Below are positions 25,841 to 34,502 of a stretch of DNA of 64,000 nucleotides, in pieces. The translations under genes and the position numbers were made by a program. How positions within the stretch are numbered: position 1 is the first letter of the stretch; every line of letters starts with the position of its first letter. Source of the DNA: Verrucomicrobia bacterium SCGC AAA164-E04 (GTDB taxonomy: Bacteria > Verrucomicrobiota > Verrucomicrobiia > Limisphaerales > AAA164-E04); the NCBI GenBank assembly GCA_000383715.1, contig KB912001.1:90133-154132 (forward strand), written 5' to 3'. A model generated the notes under the pieces. It did no database searches and was not told the DNA's origin. It saw only the letters and a program-made list of their open reading frames with translations.

Positions 25841-26935
25841 ATGAAATATCTCTCGCAGTTGCCCAATTTCATCTCTGGAGTCATTGTCATTTTTACATGC
25901 GCTCTTTCACCTCAAACATTCTCTGCTGAAATCACGACTGAACAGGCAAAGGAAAAAGTCGATGACAGCAGTCATCTCAATCGATATTTCGGTCAGGAAT
26001 TCGGGAGCATCGGACAACTGATTGGCACTGACAATGAAGCCGCAGAAAAAAAACTGACGGATCTCACCCAGGTGGTGAGTGAAATGACCCCCGAAAGCGA
26101 GGATTCGAAGGCTCTTATTCCCAGGGCTCATTCAGCGATTGAATTTTATCAAAAACAGATAAAAGCAGCAAAAACCCCCATCAACGAAATCATTAAAAAA
26201 CTCAATGCCAACCCGAATGACGAAGAGTCCATAGGCATTTATTTCACGCAGAAAAACATGACTCTGCAAAAGCTGATAGTGGCTGATGTTGAGGAAGCAG
26301 AAAAACAATTGAAGGAAGCAAAAACTTTTATTGGTGCCATCAAGGAGAAGGCATCAGAAGATGCCATCAAGTCCATTTACGAAACAGGACTGACCAGTTT
26401 GACTCGATTCGATGAAGCATTGAGTCGCGCACGCAAACTCGAAAACATGGTCGGTCAAGATGCAGGCCCTTTGGCAATCGAAGCTTGGGTCAATGGAGAA
26501 CCCATGGCTGCGGAAGACCTCAAAGGCAAAGTGGTGCTTCTTGACTTCTGGGCTGTCTGGTGTGGGCCATGCATCGCCACCTTCCCGCATCTGAAACACC
26601 TTCAAGAAGCCTATGGAGACAAAGGTCTGGTCATTCTGGGACTTACCCGGTATTACAATTACGAATGGAATGAAAAAGCCAAGCGCGCCAGCAGGAGCGA
26701 GGCAACAGTAGAGAAAGCCGATGAGCAAAAGATGCTGGTTGCATTTGCCAAATCACATGGTCTCGAGCACCGTTTTGCGATTCAGTCAGACAATTCCATG
26801 AGCGAATATTATGGAGTCACGGGAATCCCGCATGTCGTGGTGCTGGACCGCAAAGGTAAAGTCCAGTTAATGAGGGTTGGCAGTGGAGGACAAAACTCCA
26901 AGGATGTGGAAGACAAAATCAAAGAATTGCTTTGA
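25841..26935 (+). CDS. exported TlpA/ResA-like thiol-disulfide redoxin with a helical N-terminal domain
   Basis: 364 residues from the ATG at 25841, which starts a normal leader (FISGVIVIFTCALSPQTFSA); an upstream ATG at 25721 would add 40 residues without leader character. Residues of about 30-220 are Lys/Glu-rich and predicted helical, likely coiled coil. The C-terminal thioredoxin fold contains VVLLDFWAVWCGPC, with the redox pair C-G-P-C, then FPHLKHLQEAY and the cis-Pro region GVTGIPHVVVLDRKG. Likely a periplasmic reductant, perhaps for cytochrome c maturation given the many haem c proteins here. The active site uses Cys, not selenocysteine. Confidence 0.85.
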   Translation: MKYLSQLPNFISGVIVIFTCALSPQTFSAEITTEQAKEKVDDSSHLNRYFGQEFGSIGQLIGTDNEAAEKKLTDLTQVVSEMTPESEDSKALIPRAHSAIEFYQKQIKAAKTPINEIIKKLNANPNDEESIGIYFTQKNMTLQKLIVADVEEAEKQLKEAKTFIGAIKEKASEDAIKSIYETGLTSLTRFDEALSRARKLENMVGQDAGPLAIEAWVNGEPMAAEDLKGKVVLLDFWAVWCGPCIATFPHLKHLQEAYGDKGLVILGLTRYYNYEWNEKAKRASRSEATVEKADEQKMLVAFAKSHGLEHRFAIQSDNSMSEYYGVTGIPHVVVLDRKGKVQLMRVGSGGQNSKDVEDKIKELL

Positions 26936-27035
26936 TAGCTCAGCCGACGGAGAGTGAGCGCCCAGAGAGTCACATGGACATTTTATTTAAAAATCACCAC
27001 CAATCCTCGCCAGCGCATCAAGAGATGGCTTAGGC

Positions 27036-27932
27036 ATGTTCCATCCATTCATGAAATCAAAACTCGTTCATTTCCCGCTTACTTTGGCCAGGCAATGGTT
27101 CATTGCGGTGATCACTCTGACGCTGACCGCAGGTATGCAAGCAGAGGATGAAATCACACCGACAAGAATCGTTCCATTCAAACAGGTTGGAAATGTCACG
27201 CTGTCATTGCACCTATTTACGCCGGAGGGACATCAATCCACTGATACGAAACCTGCCATTGTTTTTTTCTTCGGCGGCAGCTGGAATGGAGGAACACCTG
27301 AACAGTTTTACCCTCAAAGTGCCTATCTGGCATCCAGAGGCATGGTAGCCATCTGCGCTGAATACAGAACGAAAAACAACCATCAAACCCGTCCTGACAA
27401 ATGTATCGAAGATGGAAAATCAGCCATGCGATGGGTTCGGCATTTCGCTCACGAGCTGGGTATCGACCCACACCGAATCGCTGCCGGCGGTGGTTCAGCC
27501 GGGGGGCATGTGGCAGCGACCACAGCAACAGTCAAAGGGTTCAATTATCCAATGGATCCACCGGTGGACTGCGCACCTCAGGCACTTGTATTGTTCAATC
27601 CTGTTTATGACAACGGACCAGGTGGGTATGGTCATGATCGTGTTGCCGATTACTGGGAATCCTTTTCTCCCATGCACAATCTGGACGAAAACACTCCACC
27701 AACCACCGTTTTTCTTGGCACGCACGACAAACTTATCTCCGTGGAAACCGGGAAAAAATTCCAAGGGCTCATGCATGCACTGGGATGCCGAAGCGAACTT
27801 CATCTTTACGAGGCCCAGGGGCACGGGTTCTTCAACAAAAACAAATACAAGGAAACGCTTTATCAGGCAGACTTGTTTCTGACCTCGCTTGGATTTCTAA
27901 CTGGCGCTCCTTCCTTCAGTCTGGAGCATTAA
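27036..27932 (+). CDS. exported alpha/beta hydrolase, esterase/lipase (HSL-like)
   Basis: 298 residues; the second ATG at 27051 gives a more typical leader (FPLTLARQWFIAVITLTLTA) and may be the true start. The oxyanion block reads VFFFGGSWNGG, and the nucleophile elbow is AAGGGSAGGHVAAT with Ser in G-x-S-x-G. The acid lies in FLGTHDKLI and the His in EAQGHGFFNKN. The pattern is that of carbohydrate esterases and BD-FAE-like hydrolases that deacylate polysaccharides. Follows the redoxin gene by 100 bases on the same strand. Confidence 0.83.
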   Translation: MFHPFMKSKLVHFPLTLARQWFIAVITLTLTAGMQAEDEITPTRIVPFKQVGNVTLSLHLFTPEGHQSTDTKPAIVFFFGGSWNGGTPEQFYPQSAYLASRGMVAICAEYRTKNNHQTRPDKCIEDGKSAMRWVRHFAHELGIDPHRIAAGGGSAGGHVAATTATVKGFNYPMDPPVDCAPQALVLFNPVYDNGPGGYGHDRVADYWESFSPMHNLDENTPPTTVFLGTHDKLISVETGKKFQGLMHALGCRSELHLYEAQGHGFFNKNKYKETLYQADLFLTSLGFLTGAPSFSLEH

Positions 27933-27990
27933 TCAAGCCCAACTGTTTTCGCTGGCGCCGTCGTGGCCACTGGATAAGTGCAGTCATCTT

Positions 27991-28377
27991 TCAGATTCCA
28001 CCGCTTTTGACGTTATTTTGTGAGCGCTCCAGATTGAGTCGCTTTGCTGTTTTTTTGAGTTCCTTATGAATTGATACAGCCAAGGAGCCCTTTTTAAATC
28101 CAAGAACTTTGGTATTTTTAAATCCAAAATGAGATTCAATGGACTCAACTGAGTAGCATTGTAAAACGGGCAAATGAGAGTATTGACGACAGATCTCCTC
28201 TATCCGGTGTTCTGAAATATCCTCTGTGATCAGAATGAAATGAAGTTTCTTTTTGAGGCGGGCCAGAAGAGACTCCCCAACCACCACTGCTCGCGCTCTC
28301 AATGCAAATGGGAAGAGGCGTTCGACTGGAGATTGATCTGGTTTATTTGGCGATTTGTTGATTGGGTCCTCGGTCAT
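27991..28377 (-). CDS. L7Ae/L30e-like RNA-binding protein (YlxQ-like)
   Basis: 128 residues between two plus-strand genes. The core ALRARAVVVGESLLARLKKK, then FILITEDISEHRIEEI and TKVLGFKKGSLAVSI, has the layout of the L7Ae/L30e/YlxQ fold: an early Gly helix for kink-turn RNA, a central hydrophobic strand followed by D-I-S, and a late helix. Length matches the family of roughly 100-130 residues. In other bacteria the gene often lies near nusA and infB, but not here. No strong Shine-Dalgarno. It probably binds structured RNA in the cytoplasm. Confidence 0.55.
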   Translation of the reverse strand: MTEDPINKSPNKPDQSPVERLFPFALRARAVVVGESLLARLKKKLHFILITEDISEHRIEEICRQYSHLPVLQCYSVESIESHFGFKNTKVLGFKKGSLAVSIHKELKKTAKRLNLERSQNNVKSGGI

Positions 28378-28460
28378 CAGTTTGCTTGTCGGAAGCGTGA
28401 TTACATCCTAGACTTAAACAAAGCAATCACAAACCAAAATCGATCCATTATCAAAATACG

Positions 28461-29075
28461 ATGAAATCCAAAATCATATTGAGCCTGTTCTTTGCATCGA
28501 CCTTCTTATCGTGGGGGCAAGGATGGGTGTCGCTTTTTGATGGCAAATCATTTGCAGGTTGGGAAGGTAATTACCATTACTTCCGAGTAGAAAACAACGC
28601 CATCGTAGGCGGGATGACCTATGCCGACATTCCACGCAATCAATTTCTGAGCACCGCAGATACCTATCAGGATTTTGAACTACAACTTCAGTTCAGACTG
28701 GTAGGCAAACAAACCAATGCAGGCGTTCAAATCCGAACCCGACGCATCCCGGACCACCATGAAGTCATCGGTTATCAGGCAGATCTGGGACAAGATTACA
28801 CGGGCTGTCTCTATGATGAATCCCGTCGTCGCAAGATCCTCGCCGAACCAGATCGTGAAGCACTGGCCAAAGTTTTAAAACCTGGTGAATGGAATGATTA
28901 CGTCATTCGCTGCGAAGGCAAACGCATCCAGCTTTGGATCAATGGATACCAGACTGTTGATTACACAGAGACGGACCGCTCGATTGAACAGGACGGCATC
29001 ATCGCCCTGCAAATCCACGGGGGTCCCGCAGGTGAAGCCTGGTATCGGAACATCAAAATCAAAAAACTCCCCTAA
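28461..29075 (+). CDS. DUF1080 (3-keto-disaccharide hydrolase-like) exported protein
   Basis: 204 residues with a leader of about 19 (IILSLFFASTFLSWGQG). DUF1080 signatures are SLFDGKSFAGWEG, FELQLQFRLVGKQTNAGVQIRTRRI, GYQADLGQDYTGCLYDESRRR, GEWNDYVIRCEGKRIQLWING and ALQIHGGPAGEAWYRNIKIK. The fold is a concanavalin-like jelly roll, and some members hydrolyse 3-keto glycosides. In PVC genomes it is common beside sulfatases and haem proteins. The stop overlaps by 4 bases the stop of the convergent NHL gene, so the transcripts converge here without a visible terminator. Confidence 0.88.
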   Translation: MKSKIILSLFFASTFLSWGQGWVSLFDGKSFAGWEGNYHYFRVENNAIVGGMTYADIPRNQFLSTADTYQDFELQLQFRLVGKQTNAGVQIRTRRIPDHHEVIGYQADLGQDYTGCLYDESRRRKILAEPDREALAKVLKPGEWNDYVIRCEGKRIQLWINGYQTVDYTETDRSIEQDGIIALQIHGGPAGEAWYRNIKIKKLP

Positions 29076-30220
29076 TTCCCGTCGTCTGTCGCCTGGTAAA
29101 GTCGGCGTATGCGGTGATTTTCGCTGTCACCAACATAGACAGAGCCATCCTTGGCAACGAAGATACCATGCGGTCTGGCTAACTGGCATCTGAGTGCAGG
29201 TCCATCAGGGCCGTCCCCCCGTTGTCCCGTTCCAGCGATAAGCTCAAGCCGTCCTGTCCCGGTGTTCAAGACGCGTATGCTGTGACTTTCCGTATCCGCG
29301 AGCCAGACATGGCCATCAGGTCCAATGCTGAGCCCTTTGGGTCCAGACAGTGTCGCCTCTCTGGCAGGGCCCCCATTGCCAGTAAACCCTTTTTTTCCTG
29401 TACCCGCTCTGTGCAGCAATTGCCCCTTTTTCATGTCGACACGATAGACAGCATTCCCCTCTCTCAATGCCAGCCAAAGATCACCATTCTCCGAAACGTC
29501 CAGAGCACGCGGTCCATGCAAAGGGGTATGAAAAAGAGGGGAACCATTGGGTGTTGGCTTCTTTTCTCCCGTTCCACTTAATGTTTCCACGAGATGACTG
29601 GAACGCCCCACTCTACGAATCCGATGATTACCGATGTCGCAGATAAGTAGATTCCCCCAAGTATCAAACTGGATACTGTGCGGACGGTTGAACTCAGCTT
29701 CAATGGCAGACCCCCCATCCCCTGAATAACCAGCTTTCCCCAGGCCAGCGAAGGTAGTAATGATGCCTGTTCTGGCATCGACTTTTCGTACGAGATGATT
29801 GGGCATTTCCACAAAAAACATATGCCCTTCACGGTCAAATCGAATTTCATAGGGTTGATTCAGCCGAGCTTCAGTCGCCAGCCCGCCATCCCCCGAATAC
29901 CCAGCCTCACCGGATCCCGCTACAGTAGAAATCACCCCTTCACCCGAAAGCTTCCGGATGATATGATTGTCGATATCACAAAAATATAACGCCTTGTCGG
30001 GCCCGACAACCAGACCGTAAGGATTATTCAACTGTGCCTCGATCCCTGGACCACCATCACCGGAATAACCTTTCAGGCCGGTGCCTGCCACCGTCTCAAC
30101 AATCCATTCCTCAGCAAGGGATTGATTCGATAAGAAGAGCCCCAACCCAGTAAAGAAACAAGCAAAGGTGGCGGCACAAACATGAGGATATCCTTTGAAA
30201 TTGACGTGCAACTGAAACAT
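29072..30220 (-). CDS. exported NHL-repeat six-bladed propeller
   Basis: 382 residues with a leader (FACFFTGLGLFLSNQSLA). Six repeats are visible, each ending in a D-x-x-N-H-x-I/V-R-x-x motif: CDIDNHIIRKL, VEMPNHLVRKV, CDIGNHRIRRV, a weaker blade with WLALREGNAVYRV, ADTESHSIRVL and GDSENHRIRRL. Three blades carry the GYSGDGG segment typical of this subgroup. It probably acts as a periplasmic scaffold or lyase-like propeller; no catalytic residues are evident. It is convergent with the DUF1080 gene. Confidence 0.88.
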   Translation of the reverse strand: MFQLHVNFKGYPHVCAATFACFFTGLGLFLSNQSLAEEWIVETVAGTGLKGYSGDGGPGIEAQLNNPYGLVVGPDKALYFCDIDNHIIRKLSGEGVISTVAGSGEAGYSGDGGLATEARLNQPYEIRFDREGHMFFVEMPNHLVRKVDARTGIITTFAGLGKAGYSGDGGSAIEAEFNRPHSIQFDTWGNLLICDIGNHRIRRVGRSSHLVETLSGTGEKKPTPNGSPLFHTPLHGPRALDVSENGDLWLALREGNAVYRVDMKKGQLLHRAGTGKKGFTGNGGPAREATLSGPKGLSIGPDGHVWLADTESHSIRVLNTGTGRLELIAGTGQRGDGPDGPALRCQLARPHGIFVAKDGSVYVGDSENHRIRRLYQATDDGN

Positions 30221-30370
30221 CAGTCCATGTCAGTCCCTTGCTCATTGATTTACAAGGAAAAATAGCTGAGGCCACGTTGAGCATGAATGAAGCGTCCTGT
30301 ATTGATCCACCCTCGCGTTGCCAATGCCAGAGTTCAGTCAAGGGGGCACCCGAAAGCCAGGGTTCTCATT

Positions 30371-31246
30371 TTAATGCAGGGCAGCTGCGTCCTGAGTGAC
30401 TTTGGTAAAATTCGAATCGTAAACTGAGTCTATCTGGAACCCATCGACTCCCTCCTTGAGGAGGCGTTGAATGTCGCTACCCGCTGATTCCATATGCTCA
30501 TCTGCGGGATAACGAAATGTATTGATCGCAGGAAAAATGAGCGCATGTGCTTCCTTCAGCTTTTCAACATCACCCGGCAGCAGTTGATTTGGCAACCCAA
30601 ACCAGAACCGTTGACTTAATCGAATGCTACGTCCTTCGCGCAAATGAAGCATTTCATTCGAAGTGGGGGTGAACATGACGTGCTTCATGAGACTCCGCAT
30701 TTGTTCTGAACCCGAGATGGTGATCGTCGCATGCTGCAGGTGATGCTTGAGAATGAGTAGATCTATCTGCTTCAGGAATACCTCATTCTTCTGACCCGAT
30801 TTAAAATCCAGCATCACCCCCATATTGAGATCGCGACAAAGCCCCATAGCGCCATCCAAGGTAAGGATATGGTCCTGTGAATTCAGGTATCTGGTATCTG
30901 CCAGTTCACTCGAGTCAAAGTCAGCAATCCGCCCGGGACGACCGCAGGCTTTGTCCAGTGATCGATCATGAAACACAACCGGCACACCCTCTCGAGACGC
31001 CTGCACGTCTAATTCCACCATATCATAACTTCGTTCAGCAGCGCGCGTGATGGCGGTCAATGAACACTCCGGCGCATCCACAGATACCACACCTCCTCGA
31101 TGTGCGATCAGAATGGGGCTTCTTTTGGTTAAGTCAGCACGATCCGTTAAATCGATCATTCCATCAGCCGCGAGCTGACAGCTAAGGGTCATGAAAAGTA
31201 TCAGGCTCAGTCTCCTGACCATGCATTGGGTTCGTGTCTCACTCAT
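30371..31246 (-). CDS. glycerophosphodiester phosphodiesterase
   Basis: 291 residues from the ATG at 31244-31246; the ATG at 31220 (MVRRLSLILFMTLSCQL) is a good alternative with a cleaner leader. GDPD hallmarks: LIAHRGG with the catalytic His, MVELDVQASREGVPVVFHDRSLDKACGR with Glu and Asp metal ligands and the second His, and GVMLDFKSGQ. It hydrolyses glycerophosphodiesters to an alcohol and glycerol-3-phosphate, probably in the periplasm. The C-terminal GVDGFQIDSV matches the last barrel strand. Confidence 0.88.
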   Translation of the reverse strand: MSETRTQCMVRRLSLILFMTLSCQLAADGMIDLTDRADLTKRSPILIAHRGGVVSVDAPECSLTAITRAAERSYDMVELDVQASREGVPVVFHDRSLDKACGRPGRIADFDSSELADTRYLNSQDHILTLDGAMGLCRDLNMGVMLDFKSGQKNEVFLKQIDLLILKHHLQHATITISGSEQMRSLMKHVMFTPTSNEMLHLREGRSIRLSQRFWFGLPNQLLPGDVEKLKEAHALIFPAINTFRYPADEHMESAGSDIQRLLKEGVDGFQIDSVYDSNFTKVTQDAAALH

Positions 31247-31444
31247 CCTATGCGCATCTTCAAAAACAGCAGGTGAATCTGAATGGATCAGCCTGCCCTT
31301 TCCATTTTTGGAAAAGCAGTCCAATCAACAGGGAGAGGTTAAGCACGCAAAAACTTTCGATGCATGGTCGGCATAAGCTCGAAGCCGACCCCGTCCTTGA
31401 TATTTCACAGAACAATTTGGTAGCGCACTGTTCCATCATCAAAG

Positions 31445-33154
31445 TCATGCCAGTTCAGATTCCATGGATCGCAGCAACCCGTCCGGTTCACGCAAGGCTA
31501 ATTCGACCATGGCATCAGCACGCAATTGAGCATTTGCAACGGCATAAAACCTCAGCTGAGGTGCATTTCCCGAGGGTCTGATATGACCGATGTCTTCATT
31601 ATCAAAGTAGAATCGGACACCATCAATGTAGTTCATGCGCTGTATGGCGCTAAATCCTTCATCGGGTTGAAAATATTGAGTAGCCTCCTCACACAGATGG
31701 GCAATCATCAGTATCTCCTCAGTGGTCGCTGACCGCCTTTCACCAGAGCTAAAACGAAGCTGAGCTTCCCCTTCCCTCAATTCCCAATCCAGTAAACCTT
31801 CAATGTCTGGCGTCCATTTCTGAAGCAGAGCCCGACTGGATTCTTGCGGAAATTGATCGATCAACCCTGCTTTCCCAAAGCGTGCGGGCAGTTTTCCCAG
31901 CAAATCAACAATGCTGCCCTTTTGCTCAGCGGCAGCAAAGAGGACACAGAGAATAGGAAAGAATGCGTCCCGTGTCGCAAGGGGACTTAGTTTACGCCCG
32001 TCAAATGTGAGCTCTGAACCCACCATAAATCCTCCGTTCGCTTCCCATCCGACCACAGAGCGGCTCTTATCCCGATGGACAGCGTCCATGGTTTGAATAA
32101 CATAGGGGGATCCAATTTGGGTCTTGAATGGTTGGATACCCTTGACTGCCAGATGTTGATCCACCGCATCATTCGAACTGACAGGCACGACAACATCCTG
32201 TGCCTTGAGAAAATCAGCCACCAGCAAACCCAGCAAATCGCCATTGATGAACTGCAGCCTCCCCCAGCCATCCACTCCACAAACGAGCGGACGGTCACTG
32301 TCTCCATCGGTTGAGATCACCGCATCCAGACGTATCCCATTTTCCGTTTTGGCTTCAACAAATGACTGAAGCTGATTCAACCGTTCATTGGATATATTTT
32401 CTGTATCAATGGGAACGAATGTATCACTTCTTCCCTCGGTAAAAACTTGCGCTCCCAATGATTTGAGCAATTCAACGAGCATATCCCTCCCAACCGCCGA
32501 ATGTTGGTAGACCAGAAGTTTTTTCCCTTTGAGAAACCCTGAAGGGAAAAAGTCGGTAAACCTTTTTAGATACGCGTCATGCGCCGCTGGCTCTGCATCT
32601 GGGAGCTCTGGCACAGACTCGGGCTTGAGCCATCCTTCATCATCAAAAATAGATTGATCTTCCCCCATGGCATATTGGATTTGGCGGACTTGCAAAACGC
32701 TGGACAGAATAGCTGACTCATCTGATTTGAGAATTTCGCCTTGGGGTCTGTTGAATTTAATGCCGTTGCGGTCAAAAGGGATATGACTTCCCGTCACCAT
32801 GATGCTTGCCTGGTGGCGCTTTACGGCAAAATAAGTCAGTGCAGGGGTAGGCAGGCGCCCAAGGTAGCAGGTGACAAGTCCAGTATCATGAATGGCCCTC
32901 ACAACGGCTCGCATGATGCTTCGATCAGGACTATTCGTACTGGGTCTCAAATCACCTGAAAGACATACCATGTCTCCCACCTTGATCTGCTGGCGATCCA
33001 TGAGAAATTCAAGAAATCCGGCAGCGTTGACATAAACTTCCAGATCGGTCATGTCTTCAACCAGCCCTCGCAATCCACTCGTTCCAAATCGAAGAGCAGC
33101 CGGGTTACGACCGCGAAACTTGAGTTCGTCTTCTGTATGTTGAGAGGCAATCAT
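31445..33154 (-). CDS. phosphomannomutase/phosphoglucomutase
   Basis: 569 residues. The first domain starts with RFGTSGLRG, and the phosphoserine loop is MVTGSHIPFDRNGIKF, in which Ile stands where most members have Asn (S-H-N-P). The metal loop DGDSDRPLV is present, the sugar loop is VGWEANGGFMVG, and the phosphate-binding end is RPSGNAPQLRFYA. It interconverts hexose 6- and 1-phosphates in the cytoplasm. The start overlaps the manA-like stop by 4 bases (ATGA), so the pair is co-translated and probably makes mannose-1-phosphate for GDP-mannose or channels mannose into glycolysis. Confidence 0.88.
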   Translation of the reverse strand: MIASQHTEDELKFRGRNPAALRFGTSGLRGLVEDMTDLEVYVNAAGFLEFLMDRQQIKVGDMVCLSGDLRPSTNSPDRSIMRAVVRAIHDTGLVTCYLGRLPTPALTYFAVKRHQASIMVTGSHIPFDRNGIKFNRPQGEILKSDESAILSSVLQVRQIQYAMGEDQSIFDDEGWLKPESVPELPDAEPAAHDAYLKRFTDFFPSGFLKGKKLLVYQHSAVGRDMLVELLKSLGAQVFTEGRSDTFVPIDTENISNERLNQLQSFVEAKTENGIRLDAVISTDGDSDRPLVCGVDGWGRLQFINGDLLGLLVADFLKAQDVVVPVSSNDAVDQHLAVKGIQPFKTQIGSPYVIQTMDAVHRDKSRSVVGWEANGGFMVGSELTFDGRKLSPLATRDAFFPILCVLFAAAEQKGSIVDLLGKLPARFGKAGLIDQFPQESSRALLQKWTPDIEGLLDWELREGEAQLRFSSGERRSATTEEILMIAHLCEEATQYFQPDEGFSAIQRMNYIDGVRFYFDNEDIGHIRPSGNAPQLRFYAVANAQLRADAMVELALREPDGLLRSMESELA

Positions 33155-34443
33155 TTTTTACTAGGCACGAGCGCCAGAAATATCCTGACACCTGGGTCAA
33201 GTTCAAGCGTATAGCGAACATCGTGGCAAATCAACAGTGGGCTTCCCTGCTTCATGGCAATTTCACCACCCTCCCACTTCATACGACAAGATCCATTTGC
33301 AGGCATTTTTGTCGGAAACAGGATCTCAGGTCCATTGGATGACAGGGTCACTTCAAGCTGCCCGCTACCGCTCGCTATTTGATTCAATTCAAACTCAGCA
33401 GCACCGGATGCATATTTTTGAACCGCATTGGATTCCCGCAAGGGCTTTGCCGAAAGGATATCCACTTTTTCAGGATTGAATGAAACGTGTTGCATTAACT
33501 CATCGACATCCACGTGCTTGGACGTCAACCCGCCACGCAGCACGTTATTGGAATTCGCCATGAGCTCAACGCCTACCCCTTCGAGGTAGGCGTGCAAGAC
33601 TCCCGCCGGCAGATACATGGCCTGACCGGGGAGCAAGGAAACAAGGTTCAATAGAAAAAACGACATCAATCCTCGATCGTGCAATCCATTCTCAGAGCAG
33701 CAGTTATTTGATTGTAAGACCCAATATTCGGCAGACTCTCTGGAAAACGGCTGTCTGAAATGCCTTTCCTTCAAGCGCTGGATAACGACAGCCAATCGCT
33801 CATGCACGTCCCCTGCATCCATACTCATCAGCTTTCCATACAATTTACGGATAGAATGAGAGACATCTTTTTCAAACTCATTCAAAAGAAAGGAGAACTC
33901 AGGCAAGGCGCTCAACTGAGCGCTGATTTCATTGATGGGCCGAAATCCACGCAAGCCATAAAATGGAGTAAGTGCTGCAATGATCTCGGGTTTGTGGTTC
34001 ACATCCTTGTAGTTTCTATGTCGGGCATCCAGCGCAATACCGATCTCATTTTCTTTTTTGAACCCCTCTTCAGCTGCACTTTTTGTTGGATGAACCTGGA
34101 TGGACAAGGGTTGAGCCGCTGCCAGTATTTTGAAGAGAAAAGGCAAAGCCTCGTTAAAAGAAGCACGCACCCGCTCCCCTAGCACCGTGAGAGGAAATTT
34201 TGCTATCACCTCTGCAAGTGAAATCCACTGACCATCAACAAGTACGTCAGACGGCAAGTCAGAATGAGCCCCCATCCAAAATTCGGCCCAAGGGCGTTTA
34301 TCCCTGTTGGGTTTTCCTGTCAGGGCCGGTATGGAATGCGGGTCTCCCCAGTCATAATGCTGCACGTGGCCGCGTAATGGATATGCACCTGGAAAAAATT
34401 GTTTCACTAGAACACTGAAACGAAAAGGCTCCGGCAATGTCAA
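33151..34443 (-). CDS. manA: mannose-6-phosphate isomerase, class I
   Basis: 430 residues, cytoplasmic. Zinc and active-site blocks: HVQHYDWGDPHSI, PWAEFWMGAHSD, PFLFKILAAAQPLSIQVHP with the zinc Gln and His, NHKPEIIAAL with the zinc Glu, and PAGVLHAYLEGVGVELMANSN with the last zinc His. Interconverts fructose-6-P and mannose-6-P. Transcribed with the phosphomutase. Divergent from a sulfatase gene, with a 59-base shared upstream region that must hold both promoters. Confidence 0.93.
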   Translation of the reverse strand: MTLPEPFRFSVLVKQFFPGAYPLRGHVQHYDWGDPHSIPALTGKPNRDKRPWAEFWMGAHSDLPSDVLVDGQWISLAEVIAKFPLTVLGERVRASFNEALPFLFKILAAAQPLSIQVHPTKSAAEEGFKKENEIGIALDARHRNYKDVNHKPEIIAALTPFYGLRGFRPINEISAQLSALPEFSFLLNEFEKDVSHSIRKLYGKLMSMDAGDVHERLAVVIQRLKERHFRQPFSRESAEYWVLQSNNCCSENGLHDRGLMSFFLLNLVSLLPGQAMYLPAGVLHAYLEGVGVELMANSNNVLRGGLTSKHVDVDELMQHVSFNPEKVDILSAKPLRESNAVQKYASGAAEFELNQIASGSGQLEVTLSSNGPEILFPTKMPANGSCRMKWEGGEIAMKQGSPLLICHDVRYTLELDPGVRIFLALVPSKK

Positions 34444-34502
34444 CCGAGAAGATAAAAGAGAGTCATTGCCTGATCTGGCTCAACCGCATAAATTGAAGTG
34501 AT

